Positions 55,003 to 62,556 of a stretch of 64,000 nt of DNA are shown one piece after another. This stretch comes from Rhodococcus spelaei (lineage in GTDB: Bacteria; Actinomycetota; Actinomycetes; Mycobacteriales; Mycobacteriaceae), in assembly GCF_006704125.1 (NCBI RefSeq), contig NZ_VIGH01000008.1, positions 186,001 to 250,000 of the forward strand, given 5' to 3'. Below the pieces are notes generated by a model that had not been told where the DNA came from, did no database searches, and worked only from the letters and a program-made list of their open reading frames with translations. A program made the position numbers and the translations under genes. Numbering within the stretch: the first letter of the stretch is position 1; each line of letters opens with the position of its first letter.

Positions 55003-56547
55003 CTACCGCGCAACCACGCCGGACGGCGCCGGCCGTGTACCAGGTTCCTGGGTTGGCATCCGGTTCGGCGGCACCGGGTACGGGGCGCCCTTGCCGAGGG
55101 TTCCCGTCGCCATGTTGGGTCCGCACTGCAGGACGGCGTTCCGCGTTCCCGCCGCCGGGTCGGACAGCGCCGGTTTGCCCGTGTCGGGTGGCGCGGCGAA
55201 GTTGAATGCCGACGTCATGTCCCCGACCGTTGAACGGCGCCACGGCGTGAGGTTCGGCACCGGCGCACCGAATCGTTTCTCCAGCAAACGCAGCTGGGAG
55301 GTGTGGTCGAACACCTCCGACGCGATCAGGCCGCCGCGGCTGTACGGCGAGACAACCAGGGCCGGCACGCGGTACCCGAGTCCGATCGGCCCGGCAACAC
55401 CCTTCGCGGAGGACACCGAACTCAACGGAACGGTGAGGAACTCGCCGGGCGTGCCCGGCGGCGGGGTGGGCGGAGTGACGTGATCGAAGAAGCCGCCGTG
55501 CTCGTCGTACGAGATGATCAACGCGGTCTTGGCCCACACGTCGGGATTCGACGTGAGGATATCGAGTAGTTCGATGAAGCCTGCGGCGCCGAATGCCGGC
55601 GGCAGAGCAGGATGCTCGCAGTTGAGAAGGTTCGGAATGACCCAGGACACCGCCGGTAGCGTTCCGTTGGCGACGTCGCTGCGGAAATCATGGGGGTAGG
55701 TCGGATCGATTCCCTTGCGGGCCAGGGCGGAGTTGGGGTCTCGGGCCTGCTTGAAGCAGCCCATCATGCCGTCGAGAGCGACCGAGGAGACCGGACCGAA
55801 GTCCTTGTTGTTGTAAATCTTCCAGCTCACCCCCGCCTCTTCGAGGCTCTCCGGATACGTCTTCCAGGAGTACTGGAACTTCGGGATCAACGTCGGCGTC
55901 TCCACCAACGGCCCGCCCGCCAGTCCGTCGGGGTCGATGGTTCCGCTCATCCAGTACAGCCGGTTGGGGTCGGTCGGGCCGAGCACGGAGCAGTGGTAGT
56001 TGTCGCACAGGGTGAAGGCATCAGCGAGCTGGTAGTGGATCGGGATGTCTTCCCGGGTGTAGTAACCCATCGCGGCTGGGCCGTTGCCGACGCCGACCGA
56101 GGCAATGGACATGGGCATCCACTTGTCGTTGGCTCCGTTGTTCCACGCCTCGTGCGTGCCGGCCCACGAGTGGTCCGGATCGTTGATGCACTCACCGTCC
56201 AACGACGCACCCCGGGTCGTGTCCAACCGGAACGGGTTGATGAATCCCGTCGGGTCCACACCACGTTCGGGCGAGTAGCCGAACTGCTTCCACGCCGCGG
56301 ACGGATCGTCGAATCCGCGTCCGCCCGAGAGTGTTCCGAAGTAGTGATCGTAAGAGCGATTCTCCTGCATCAACAGCACGAAGTGCTCGATGTCGTTGAG
56401 AGAGCCGTGGCCGATGTCGGACATGGTGTGTGCCCTGGCGATGATGGGACTCGCCCAGGAGTTGAGCATCGCCACCGAACCGACTGCGGTCGCCTTCGCG
56501 AGAAACTCCCGGCGAGACAGTCCCGCGAACGGGTTTCCATGCACCAT
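55003..56547 (-). CDS. Phospholipase C, Tat-exported (PlcA-D type)
   Basis: A 514-residue phosphoesterase of the alkaline-phosphatase superfamily, like mycobacterial PlcA-D and Pseudomonas PlcH/N. The twin-arginine signal is FAGLSRREFLAKATAVGSVAM with a cut near residue 38. Catalytic elements are DIEHFVLLMQENRSYDHYFGTLSGGRGFDD (metal Glu and nucleophile region), CDNYHCSVLGPTDPNRLYWMSG, IISYDEHGGFFDHVTPP (metal Asp/His) and FDHTSQLRLLEKRFG. It would release diacylglycerol from phospholipids outside the cell. It lies alone between two direct copies of the nramp 3' end, which suggests a later insertion. Confidence 0.92.
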   Translation of the reverse strand: MVHGNPFAGLSRREFLAKATAVGSVAMLNSWASPIIARAHTMSDIGHGSLNDIEHFVLLMQENRSYDHYFGTLSGGRGFDDPSAAWKQFGYSPERGVDPTGFINPFRLDTTRGASLDGECINDPDHSWAGTHEAWNNGANDKWMPMSIASVGVGNGPAAMGYYTREDIPIHYQLADAFTLCDNYHCSVLGPTDPNRLYWMSGTIDPDGLAGGPLVETPTLIPKFQYSWKTYPESLEEAGVSWKIYNNKDFGPVSSVALDGMMGCFKQARDPNSALARKGIDPTYPHDFRSDVANGTLPAVSWVIPNLLNCEHPALPPAFGAAGFIELLDILTSNPDVWAKTALIISYDEHGGFFDHVTPPTPPPGTPGEFLTVPLSSVSSAKGVAGPIGLGYRVPALVVSPYSRGGLIASEVFDHTSQLRLLEKRFGAPVPNLTPWRRSTVGDMTSAFNFAAPPDTGKPALSDPAAGTRNAVLQCGPNMATGTLGKGAPYPVPPNRMPTQEPGTRPAPSGVVAR

Positions 56548-56702
56548 ATGGCGATGATTTCACCCGCAGTCACGACCCGCAAGCGGAGCCTCCGACGTAG
56601 CGAAGTTGGTGTGCCACAACGGGGTCGAAGAACGTGCCAGGTTGTGGGGCGATTGTCCGCTATGCCGTTTCGGTGGTCGTAGCTCAGGAGCCGAAACGAC
56701 TG

Positions 56703-56755
56703 CGGGCGAGCCACTGCGACGGTTCCCGCTGAACCGGTCGTCCGTGGCTCGCCCG
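56703..56755 (-). terminator. Nested hairpin terminator after nramp
   Basis: A 12-bp perfect outer stem (CGGGCGAGCCAC at 56703-56714 with 56744-56755) encloses a second GC-rich stem (CGACGGTT against AACCGGTCG). It is about 20 bases downstream of the Nramp stop codon and would end that operon before plc. Confidence 0.8.
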
Positions 56756-56772
56756 ACGCTCGTCACCCGTCG

Positions 56773-56891
56773 GGTCAGCCCATCCCCAGCTCGACCGCCT
56801 TCACGACCAGCAGGATCGCCCCGACGACGAGGTAGCCGCGCAGGGCGAGCATGCCGAGTTTGGTCCCCGACGACCACGAGACGGGTTCGAG
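56773..56891 (-). repeat. Intact nramp 3' end, second copy of the direct repeat flanking plc
   Basis: This segment is the authentic C-terminal coding region of the Nramp gene and is repeated in the same orientation at 54869-54984. The two copies bracket about 1.8 kb that contains only plc and its leader. Confidence 0.9.
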
Positions 56892-58445
56892 CAGGGCGAG
56901 CGGCGGCATCCGCCACTGCGACTTGTCGACCCCGTCGAACTCGACGGCCGGCGCCGGTGCGGCTGCACCCCGAAGCCGCTCGAGCACCTTCACTCCGAGC
57001 ATCGCGGCGCAGGCCACGACGGTCATCGCGACCGCCAGGTCGATCGACACGCTCCGTACGTCGAGGTCGGGGAACAGGGTGGTGGCCATCAGGATTCCCG
57101 AGAGCAGCAGGAGGATCCCGACGATGAGACCGGCCACGATGTTGAGCCAGCGGCGGTTGGCCCAGGGCCCGAGCACCTGCCGGTCGTTGCACAGCAACAG
57201 CAGGAACACCGTGGCGCTGGGCAGCAGCAGTCCGGCGAGCGCCTGGACCGCGGTGGTGATCAACCCGAGCGGCGCCCCCGGGATCAGCGTGATGCCTGCG
57301 GCGAGGGCGATCATCGCGCTGTAGGAGAGGTAGAACTGCTTGGCGTCCTTGAACCCGCGGTGCAGCGAGTGCTTGACACCGAAGACGTCGCCGAACGCGT
57401 AGCTCGTCGACAGCGTGACGGCCGCCGCGCCGACGATCGACGCGTCGAGCAGCACGATCGCGAAGATCGACCCGAGCGTGCTGCTGCTCATGCCGAGCAG
57501 GTGTGCGACCTCACCCGCGTCGACGAAGTCACCGATGGTTCCGGTCGACCGCGCGGCGTAGTCGGCGGTCATCATCAGCGCGGCCGCGCCGATCACCACG
57601 ACCACAGCACCGAGCACGGTGTCGGCCCGTTCGTAGCGGATGAAGCGCGGCGTGATCCGCTTGTCGATGATGTTCGACTGCTGGAAGAACAGCTGCCACG
57701 GCGCCACCGTGGTGCCGACGATCGCGATGATCAGCAGCACCGCGTCCGAGCTCACCCCGCCCTTGATCCCGGGGATCACGAAGTCGCGGGCGGCCTGACC
57801 CCAGTCCGGGTGGGAGAGCAGCAGCATCGGGATCTGTACGACGCTGATCGCGATGAAGACGAACATCGCCCGTTCCCACCGGCGGAAGCTGCCCGACGCC
57901 ATGATCGCGATCAGGGCGACCGCCGCGGTCGGCACCACGATGTACCGCGAGATGCCGAAGTAGCTTGCCACCAAGGAGATTCCGATGAACTCGGTGACGA
58001 TCGTGAGAAAGTTCAGGGCGAACAGGTCGCCCACGCTGAACCAGCCCCAGCCGCGACCGAAGCGCTCGTTGATCAGCCGCGCGTGGCCGACGCCGGTGAC
58101 CGCCCCCAGGCGCACCACCATCTCCTGGTTGACGACCAGCACCGGGATCAGCAGCAGCAGTACCCACAGCAGGGAGTAGCCGTAGTTCTGGCCTGCCTGC
58201 GCATAGGTGGCCACGCCGCCGGCGTCGTTGTCGCCGACCATCACGATCAGGCCGGGACCGACGATCGCGGCCATCGTGAGCAGTCGGGTCTTGAGCGTGC
58301 GGCCGGTGTCGGGGTCGGTGACACTGATCCGGCCGAACGCGCCTTCGATGTCGCCGAGATGCGCGCTGTCGAGCACGGCGGTCCGGCGAGCCTCGGTTCG
58401 GGTGGGTTGTTCCGGTGCGGTGACGACGATCTGGTGCTCAGTCAC
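56775..58445 (-). CDS. Nramp (SLC11) family transporter, atypical and probably Mg2+-specific
   Basis: A 556-residue transporter with about eleven membrane helices and a soluble tail. The first metal-site helix reads VMVGDNDAGGVATYAQAG (residues 69-86) in place of the usual DPGN. The second reads GTTVAPWQLFFQQSNI, so the metal-coordinating Met of classical Mn/Fe Nramps is Ala and the following His is Trp. Loss of that Met is the hallmark described for Nramp-related Mg2+ transporters. The gene starts inside the end of the MgtE-N/CBS gene (GTG 58445 overlapping TGA; GTG 58454 is an alternative). It lies in the same M-box-controlled transcript, which independently points to Mg2+. Its 3' end is duplicated at 54869-54984. 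Confidence 0.88.
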   Translation of the reverse strand: MTEHQIVVTAPEQPTRTEARRTAVLDSAHLGDIEGAFGRISVTDPDTGRTLKTRLLTMAAIVGPGLIVMVGDNDAGGVATYAQAGQNYGYSLLWVLLLLIPVLVVNQEMVVRLGAVTGVGHARLINERFGRGWGWFSVGDLFALNFLTIVTEFIGISLVASYFGISRYIVVPTAAVALIAIMASGSFRRWERAMFVFIAISVVQIPMLLLSHPDWGQAARDFVIPGIKGGVSSDAVLLIIAIVGTTVAPWQLFFQQSNIIDKRITPRFIRYERADTVLGAVVVVIGAAALMMTADYAARSTGTIGDFVDAGEVAHLLGMSSSTLGSIFAIVLLDASIVGAAAVTLSTSYAFGDVFGVKHSLHRGFKDAKQFYLSYSAMIALAAGITLIPGAPLGLITTAVQALAGLLLPSATVFLLLLCNDRQVLGPWANRRWLNIVAGLIVGILLLLSGILMATTLFPDLDVRSVSIDLAVAMTVVACAAMLGVKVLERLRGAAAPAPAVEFDGVDKSQWRMPPLALLEPVSWSSGTKLGMLALRGYLVVGAILLVVKAVELGMG

Positions 58446-59778
58446 GACGATCACCGCGCTCGCGTCCGGTCGCGGCGCCGGCCGCGGGTTCGGTGACGGG
58501 TCGTGGTGCGGGTTCGCGTCGCCGCCAGTCCTCGGGGATGGTCGCCTCGAGTACGTCGTCGACCGTCACCACGCCCAGGACCCGGTCGCTGTCGTCGACC
58601 ACGGGAATGGTCGCCAGGTTGTAGTCGGCCATCAGCAGGGCGACATCGGTCAGGTCGGCGTCGGCCGACACCCGGACGGGGTCGGAGTCCATGAGTTCGG
58701 CGACGGGGACGGCCGGATCGGCCTGCAGGAGGCGGATCACCGAGACGACACCGACCAGTTGCCCCGTCCCGGTCACCACGTGCACCTTCAGCAATGCCTC
58801 GGACTGCATCGACTTTGCGCCGGCGATCACCGAAAGTCCTTGGGCGGCACTGTCGGTGACGCCGCACGACGCGACGTCCACGGTCATCAGACCGCCCGCG
58901 CTCGAGGGGTTGAACCCCATCAGCGTGACGACCTTGGTGCGCTGACCGGGGGGCATGAGCTCGAGCACCCGCCGGCGGCGGGACTGGCGGAGGTCCGCGA
59001 CGGCGTCGGCCGCGTCGTCGGCCTGCATGCGGCCGAGCACGCCCGCCACCTCGGCGTCGGTCATCTCTTCGAGCAGCTTGGTGGCCTTGTCGGGGTCGAG
59101 CTCCTCGAAGACGTCGGCCTCGAGTTCGGGGTGGGTGTGGACGCGGTCGAGGATCTCGCCACCCTCACGCTTGGTGGCGTCCTCGAGCAGGTCGGCGATC
59201 TGGGCGGGCTTGAGCGTGCTCAGTCGTTCGCCCTCCTGCCGCACCTCGACCGACTGGTTGTGACCGATCAGCGGCTCGAACGCCTTCCAGTCGCGACTCG
59301 CCTGTCCGCCTTGGCTCTTGATCAGGCCGAACAGTCGGGCGGGTCGGCGGGTGTCGAGGCGGGCGAGCACCCAGCCTGCGCCGGAGTCCTCGATCTCGAT
59401 GTCGTAGGCCTGGACCAGTTCGGCCGCCGGAACGTCGATGAGGCGGTGGTCGAGGAGGTCGGCGCCGAGCAGGACCTCACCCTCGCGCCGGGCGAATCCG
59501 CGCAGGTCCACCTTGTTCCTGGACAGGTTCACCAGGTCGGGGGTGAGGTCGCTGACCTGGTCGGTCGACAGGTACACCCGGCGTCCTCCCATGTCGACGA
59601 CCAGGCCGGTGACGAGTGGATAGGCGTCGACGCCGCGGAGACGGACGACGACGTCGTCGACGCGACCGACGGTCTCGCCGGACAGGGCGACCACCGGCAG
59701 CCGGCGCAGGCGGGAAAAGTAGACAACCCGGGTACTGCCCGGCGGTGACGTCGACTCGTTCGAATCGAATGTGTTCAT
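58438..59778 (-). CDS. MgtE N-domain/CBS protein without membrane domain
   Basis: A 446-residue cytosolic protein. Residues 15-85 look like a PRC-barrel (VVYFSRLRRLPVVALSGETVGRVDDVVVRL to YLSTDQVSDLTP). Residues about 200-300 are the MgtE intracellular N domain of stacked helices (KPAQIADLLEDATKREGGEILDRV, FEELDPDKATKLLEEMTDAEVAGVLGRMQADDAADAVADL). Residues 305-430 are a CBS pair (LMTVDVASCGVT, VTGTGQLVGVVSVIRLLQAD, LATIPVVDDSDRVLGVVTVDDVLEATIPEDW). These modules bind Mg2+ and gate the channel in true MgtE, but the transmembrane domain is absent. The overlapping Nramp gene suggests it acts as a detached Mg2+ sensor of that transporter. Its 456-base leader carries an M-box. Confidence 0.88.
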   Translation of the reverse strand: MNTFDSNESTSPPGSTRVVYFSRLRRLPVVALSGETVGRVDDVVVRLRGVDAYPLVTGLVVDMGGRRVYLSTDQVSDLTPDLVNLSRNKVDLRGFARREGEVLLGADLLDHRLIDVPAAELVQAYDIEIEDSGAGWVLARLDTRRPARLFGLIKSQGGQASRDWKAFEPLIGHNQSVEVRQEGERLSTLKPAQIADLLEDATKREGGEILDRVHTHPELEADVFEELDPDKATKLLEEMTDAEVAGVLGRMQADDAADAVADLRQSRRRRVLELMPPGQRTKVVTLMGFNPSSAGGLMTVDVASCGVTDSAAQGLSVIAGAKSMQSEALLKVHVVTGTGQLVGVVSVIRLLQADPAVPVAELMDSDPVRVSADADLTDVALLMADYNLATIPVVDDSDRVLGVVTVDDVLEATIPEDWRRREPAPRPVTEPAAGAATGRERGDRRD

Positions 59779-59799
59779 GGGAGGCTCTCTGGCTCGATC

Positions 59800-59821
59800 G
59801 GCGCCGCGACTCGGCGGCGCC
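59800..59821 (-). terminator. GC hairpin just before the MgtE-N/CBS start
   Basis: A 7-bp perfect stem (GGCGCCG/CGGCGCC) with an 8-base loop sits 21-43 bases upstream of the ATG on the transcript, after the leader ORF. It could be an attenuator or control access to the weak ribosome site of the gene; the role is inferred. Confidence 0.45.
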
Positions 59822-59877
59822 GCGCGGCACGCCGCGGCCGGTCGAACCCGGGAACGGGTGCGGGGGGACGCGAGCGA

Positions 59878-59955
59878 TCAGGCGGTGCGGTTGTGGCCGC
59901 GGAAGTGGAACGCGGATGGGTTCGGATCAGGATGCGGACTGTCGCCGGTACTCAC
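59878..59955 (-). CDS. Proline-rich leader peptide ORF, 25 residues, in the Mg2+ riboswitch leader
   Basis: A 26-codon reading frame, GTG (complement of 59953-59955) to TGA (59878-59880), encodes MSTGDSPHPDPNPSAFHFRG then HNRTA. Its Shine-Dalgarno sequence AGGAGGTGA is fully complementary to the 16S 3' end and ends 8 bases before the GTG, far better than that of the MgtE-N/CBS gene downstream. The peptide has prolines at alternate positions (SPHPDPNPS), including a D-P step. It recalls the enteric leader MgtL, whose EPDPTP start destabilises translating ribosomes at low Mg2+. It lies between the M-box/hairpin and mgtE-like coding. Function is inferred; there is no homology evidence that I can compute. 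Confidence 0.65.
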   Translation of the reverse strand: MSTGDSPHPDPNPSAFHFRGHNRTA

Positions 59956-60023
59956 GTCGTTCCTCACCTCCTCGCGGTCGGGACGCACGGGGGCGTCGTT
60001 CGTCGCACAGCGTCGTCACACGC

Positions 60024-60063
60024 AGGGGAGGGGCCCAGGCGAGCACGCCTGAGCGGGCACCCC
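60024..60063 (-). terminator. Candidate expression-platform hairpin of the M-box
   Basis: Directly after the aptamer, a 6-bp stem (CAGGCG/CGCCTG, loop TGCT) is extended by an imperfect GGGG-GCCC / GGGC-CCC outer stem. It is placed where M-box riboswitches form their Mg2+-dependent terminator. There is no U tract. Confidence 0.6.
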
Positions 60064-60234
60064 TCTCGTCAGAGCTTCGGCACTGCACGGCGTATCCGCT
60101 GACCGTCCGGTCGCGAAAGCCACTTGGGCTCAACCCTTAATCCGGGAGGAGCTGTCCTGACCCGGGGCGTCTCTCGACGTTCGGGGTCAGTGGCCTGTGT
60201 CCGTGCAGACGCCTCGCCTAGCGAGGTGCTTGCA
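60061..60234 (-). ncRNA. M-box (ykoK) magnesium riboswitch
   Basis: Read on the minus strand, the leader shows the M-box consensus in order: CUAGGCGAGGCGUCUGCACGG at the 5' end, ACAGGCCACUGA, then CGUCGAGAGACGCC, GGGUCAGGACAGCUCCU, UUAAGGGUUGAGCCC, CAGCGGAUACGCCGUGCAGUGC, and the closing CGAAGCUCUGACGAG. The first and last segments pair as the P1 region. It begins at the predicted transcript start and is followed by a terminator-like hairpin. High Mg2+ should shut off the MgtE-N/CBS and Nramp genes downstream. Confidence 0.9.
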
Positions 60235-60240
60235 GGGGCA

Positions 60241-60269
60241 AGAGTGGACCCGGTATTCGACGATGTCAA
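60241..60269 (-). promoter_or_regulatory. Promoter of the M-box transcript
   Basis: TTGACA (complement of 60264-60269) is spaced exactly 17 bases from CACTCT (complement of 60241-60246). The start would fall near 60234, the first base of the M-box. A palindrome ACCAAAAGCTTGGT lies immediately upstream. Confidence 0.75.
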
Positions 60270-60326
60270 CCAAAAGCTTGGTAAACGCCAAGTGTTGCGA
60301 TGAAAGATGTTCTGCACGTGGGTGAT

Positions 60327-61712
60327 TCATTCACTCCGGGCCGGTGTCCTCGCCTGGTGTGAGATCCGGATCACGAGCGCAACCATTATGTAGTTGGCGA
60401 GTAGCGACGACCCGCCGTAGGACATGAACGGCGTCGTGATGCCGGTGAGGGGGATCAGCTTGGTGACGCCCCCGACCACCACGAACACCTGCCATCCGAT
60501 CGAGAAGGACAGACCGGCCGCGAGCAGCTTGCCGAACGGGTCACCGACCGCGAGCGCGGCCTTGAACCCACGAAATGTGATGACCAGGAACAAGATCACC
60601 ACGACGGTCAGTCCGATCAGACCGAGCTCCTCGCCGATCGTCGCAATGATGAAGTCGGTCTTCGCGAACGGGACGATCTGCGGTCGTCCGGCGCCGAGGC
60701 CGGTCCCGAACAGGCCTCCGGTGCCGAGGCCGAACAGGGACTGGGAGATCTGGTAGCCGGTGTCGTAGTACGTGGCGAACGGGTCCCTCCAGGTCTGCAC
60801 CCGCACCCGAACGTGGCCGAACAGTTGGTAGGCGATCACGCAGCCGACCGCGAACACCGCCAGACCGATCAGCAGCCAGCTGACCCGGTTCGTCGCGATG
60901 TACACCATCGCCAGCACAGTTCCGAAGATCAGCAGCGAGAAGCCGAGGTTCTTCTCTACCACCAGCACGACCACCGCCAGGCCCGCGACCACGAGCAGCG
61001 GTCCGATGTCGCGAGGCCGGGGGAAGGTCATGCCGAGGAACCGGGTGCCTGAACTGGTGAACAGTTCGCGGTTCGCCACCAGATACGCCGCGACGAACAC
61101 CAGCAGCGCGACCTTGGCGAACTCGCCCGGTTGCACGGAGAATCCGTGGAACATGATCCAGCTCTTGCCCCCGTTGACCTCGCTGAACCGGGCGGGCAGT
61201 ACGGCGGGAATCAGTAGCAGCACCAGCCCGGCCAGGCCGGTGGTGTAGCTGTAGCGAGCGAGGACGCGATGATCGCGCAGCAGAGCCAGGACGCCGGCGA
61301 ACAGCAGCACCCCGATCGCGGTCCAGATCATCTGGTTCGCGGCGTCCGCTGTCGGAGCGGGCATTCCGTGTGACCTCGCGTCGGTCGCCTCGGCGGCGTC
61401 CAGGCCGGAGATCAGGACGAGCCCGAGGCCGTTCAGCAGGGCGACGCAGGGCAGGATCAGCGGATCGGCCTCGGCGGCGAACCGCCGGACCGCCAGGTGG
61501 GCGACCAGGAACAGTGCGGCCAGTCCGGCCGCGTACCGCAGGATCGTGCCGTCGAGGGCGACGCCCTGGCCGGCGTCGGTGAGTAGCCACCCCGCAACGG
61601 TCACTGCCATCGCGAACCCGAGCAGAATCAGTTCCGTGCGCCGGGCGTGATCGTCACCGGGCCCTGCCGCGCGGTTCGTGCGGCCGCCCGGGCGCCGCGT
61701 CGGGATCGCCAT
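60327..61712 (-). CDS. FtsW/RodA/SpoVE family peptidoglycan polymerase
   Basis: A 461-residue SEDS protein with about twelve membrane helices. Signatures are [19 protein letters not shown] early, the periplasmic-loop region [32 protein letters not shown] (catalytic-loop Asp replaced by surrounding family motif), [30 protein letters not shown] and the C-terminal [28 protein letters not shown]. It polymerises glycan strands with a class B penicillin-binding protein. The partner pbpA and the stk/pstP genes that accompany rodA elsewhere are not here, so this is probably an extra SEDS paralogue. The start is uncertain: ATG 61712 ([10 protein letters not shown]) or ATG 61730. Confidence 0.88.
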   Translation of the reverse strand: MAIPTRRPGGRTNRAAGPGDDHARRTELILLGFAMAVTVAGWLLTDAGQGVALDGTILRYAAGLAALFLVAHLAVRRFAAEADPLILPCVALLNGLGLVLISGLDAAEATDARSHGMPAPTADAANQMIWTAIGVLLFAGVLALLRDHRVLARYSYTTGLAGLVLLLIPAVLPARFSEVNGGKSWIMFHGFSVQPGEFAKVALLVFVAAYLVANRELFTSSGTRFLGMTFPRPRDIGPLLVVAGLAVVVLVVEKNLGFSLLIFGTVLAMVYIATNRVSWLLIGLAVFAVGCVIAYQLFGHVRVRVQTWRDPFATYYDTGYQISQSLFGLGTGGLFGTGLGAGRPQIVPFAKTDFIIATIGEELGLIGLTVVVILFLVITFRGFKAALAVGDPFGKLLAAGLSFSIGWQVFVVVGGVTKLIPLTGITTPFMSYGGSSLLANYIMVALVIRISHQARTPARSE

Positions 61713-61870
61713 GGCGGCAATTATCGACATGTCCTTCGGTGGTTGCGCGCGGGGGTGACCTGCAGGAACCCGATCCGGGACGATTCGGGCACGGCGGAGC
61801 GGCCCGAGAGGGCGGCGGCGCAGCGCACACAGTCGTCGACGGTGAAACGCACCCACTAAACTCGGCGTCT

Positions 61871-62554
61871 GTGGCTCACCCGATGATCGCTCCGTCCATC
61901 CTGTCCGCCGATTTCGCCCGACTCGCCGACGAGGCCGCCGCCGTGGCCGGCTCCGACTGGCTGCATGTCGACGTGATGGACGCGCATTTCGTGCCGAACC
62001 TCACCCTCGGCCTTCCGGTCGTGCAGTCGTTGCTCAAGGCGACCGACATTCCGCTCGACTGCCACCTGATGATCGACAACCCCGGCCGCTGGGCGCCGCC
62101 GTACGCCGAGGCCGGTGCGCACAACGTCACCTTCCACGCGGAGGCCACCGACGATCCGATCGCCGTCGCCCGCGACATCCGGGCGGCCGGGGCCAAGGCG
62201 GGCCTGTCCGTCAAGCCGGGCACCCCGATCGAGCCGTACCTCGAGATCCTCAAGGAGTTCGACACCCTCCTGGTGATGAGCGTCGAACCCGGCTTCGGCG
62301 GGCAGTCGTTCATGCCGGAGGTACTGAGCAAGGCCGCCGCCGTCCGCAAGCTGGTGGACTCGGGTGAGCTGACCCTGCTGGTGGAGATCGACGGCGGCAT
62401 CAACGTAGACACAGTCGAGGCCGCCGCCGAGGCCGGCGTCGACTGCTTCGTCGCCGGGTCCGCGGTGTACGGCGCGGCGGATCCCGCCGCCGCGGTCCGC
62501 GGCCTGCGCGCCCAGGCGGCCGCCGCGTCCCCGCACCTGACGATCGTCCAGTAG
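61871..62554 (+). CDS. rpe: Ribulose-phosphate 3-epimerase
   Basis: A 227-residue TIM-barrel enzyme that interconverts ribulose-5-P and xylulose-5-P. Motifs are [34 protein letters not shown] (metal His and catalytic Asp), [35 protein letters not shown] and [36 protein letters not shown] at 61857-61862 is a -10 element 8 bases before the GTG, with no ribosome site between, so a leaderless mRNA is likely. It is the first gene of rpe-ribD-ribE; its product shares ribulose-5-P with the riboflavin pathway. Confidence 0.95.
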   Translation: MAHPMIAPSILSADFARLADEAAAVAGSDWLHVDVMDAHFVPNLTLGLPVVQSLLKATDIPLDCHLMIDNPGRWAPPYAEAGAHNVTFHAEATDDPIAVARDIRAAGAKAGLSVKPGTPIEPYLEILKEFDTLLVMSVEPGFGGQSFMPEVLSKAAAVRKLVDSGELTLLVEIDGGINVDTVEAAAEAGVDCFVAGSAVYGAADPAAAVRGLRAQAAAASPHLTIVQ

Positions 62555-62556
62555 TC

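Noticed and set aside
54869-56891. Classic genomic island with integrase at an att site
   Set aside because: The flanking repeats fit, but there is no integrase, transposase or tRNA, so only the duplication is reported.
56560-57192. A 210-codon minus-strand frame overlapping the nramp 3' end
   Set aside because: It is an out-of-frame Arg/Ala-rich shadow and shows similarity to the 54.8-kb region only because the DNA there is duplicated.
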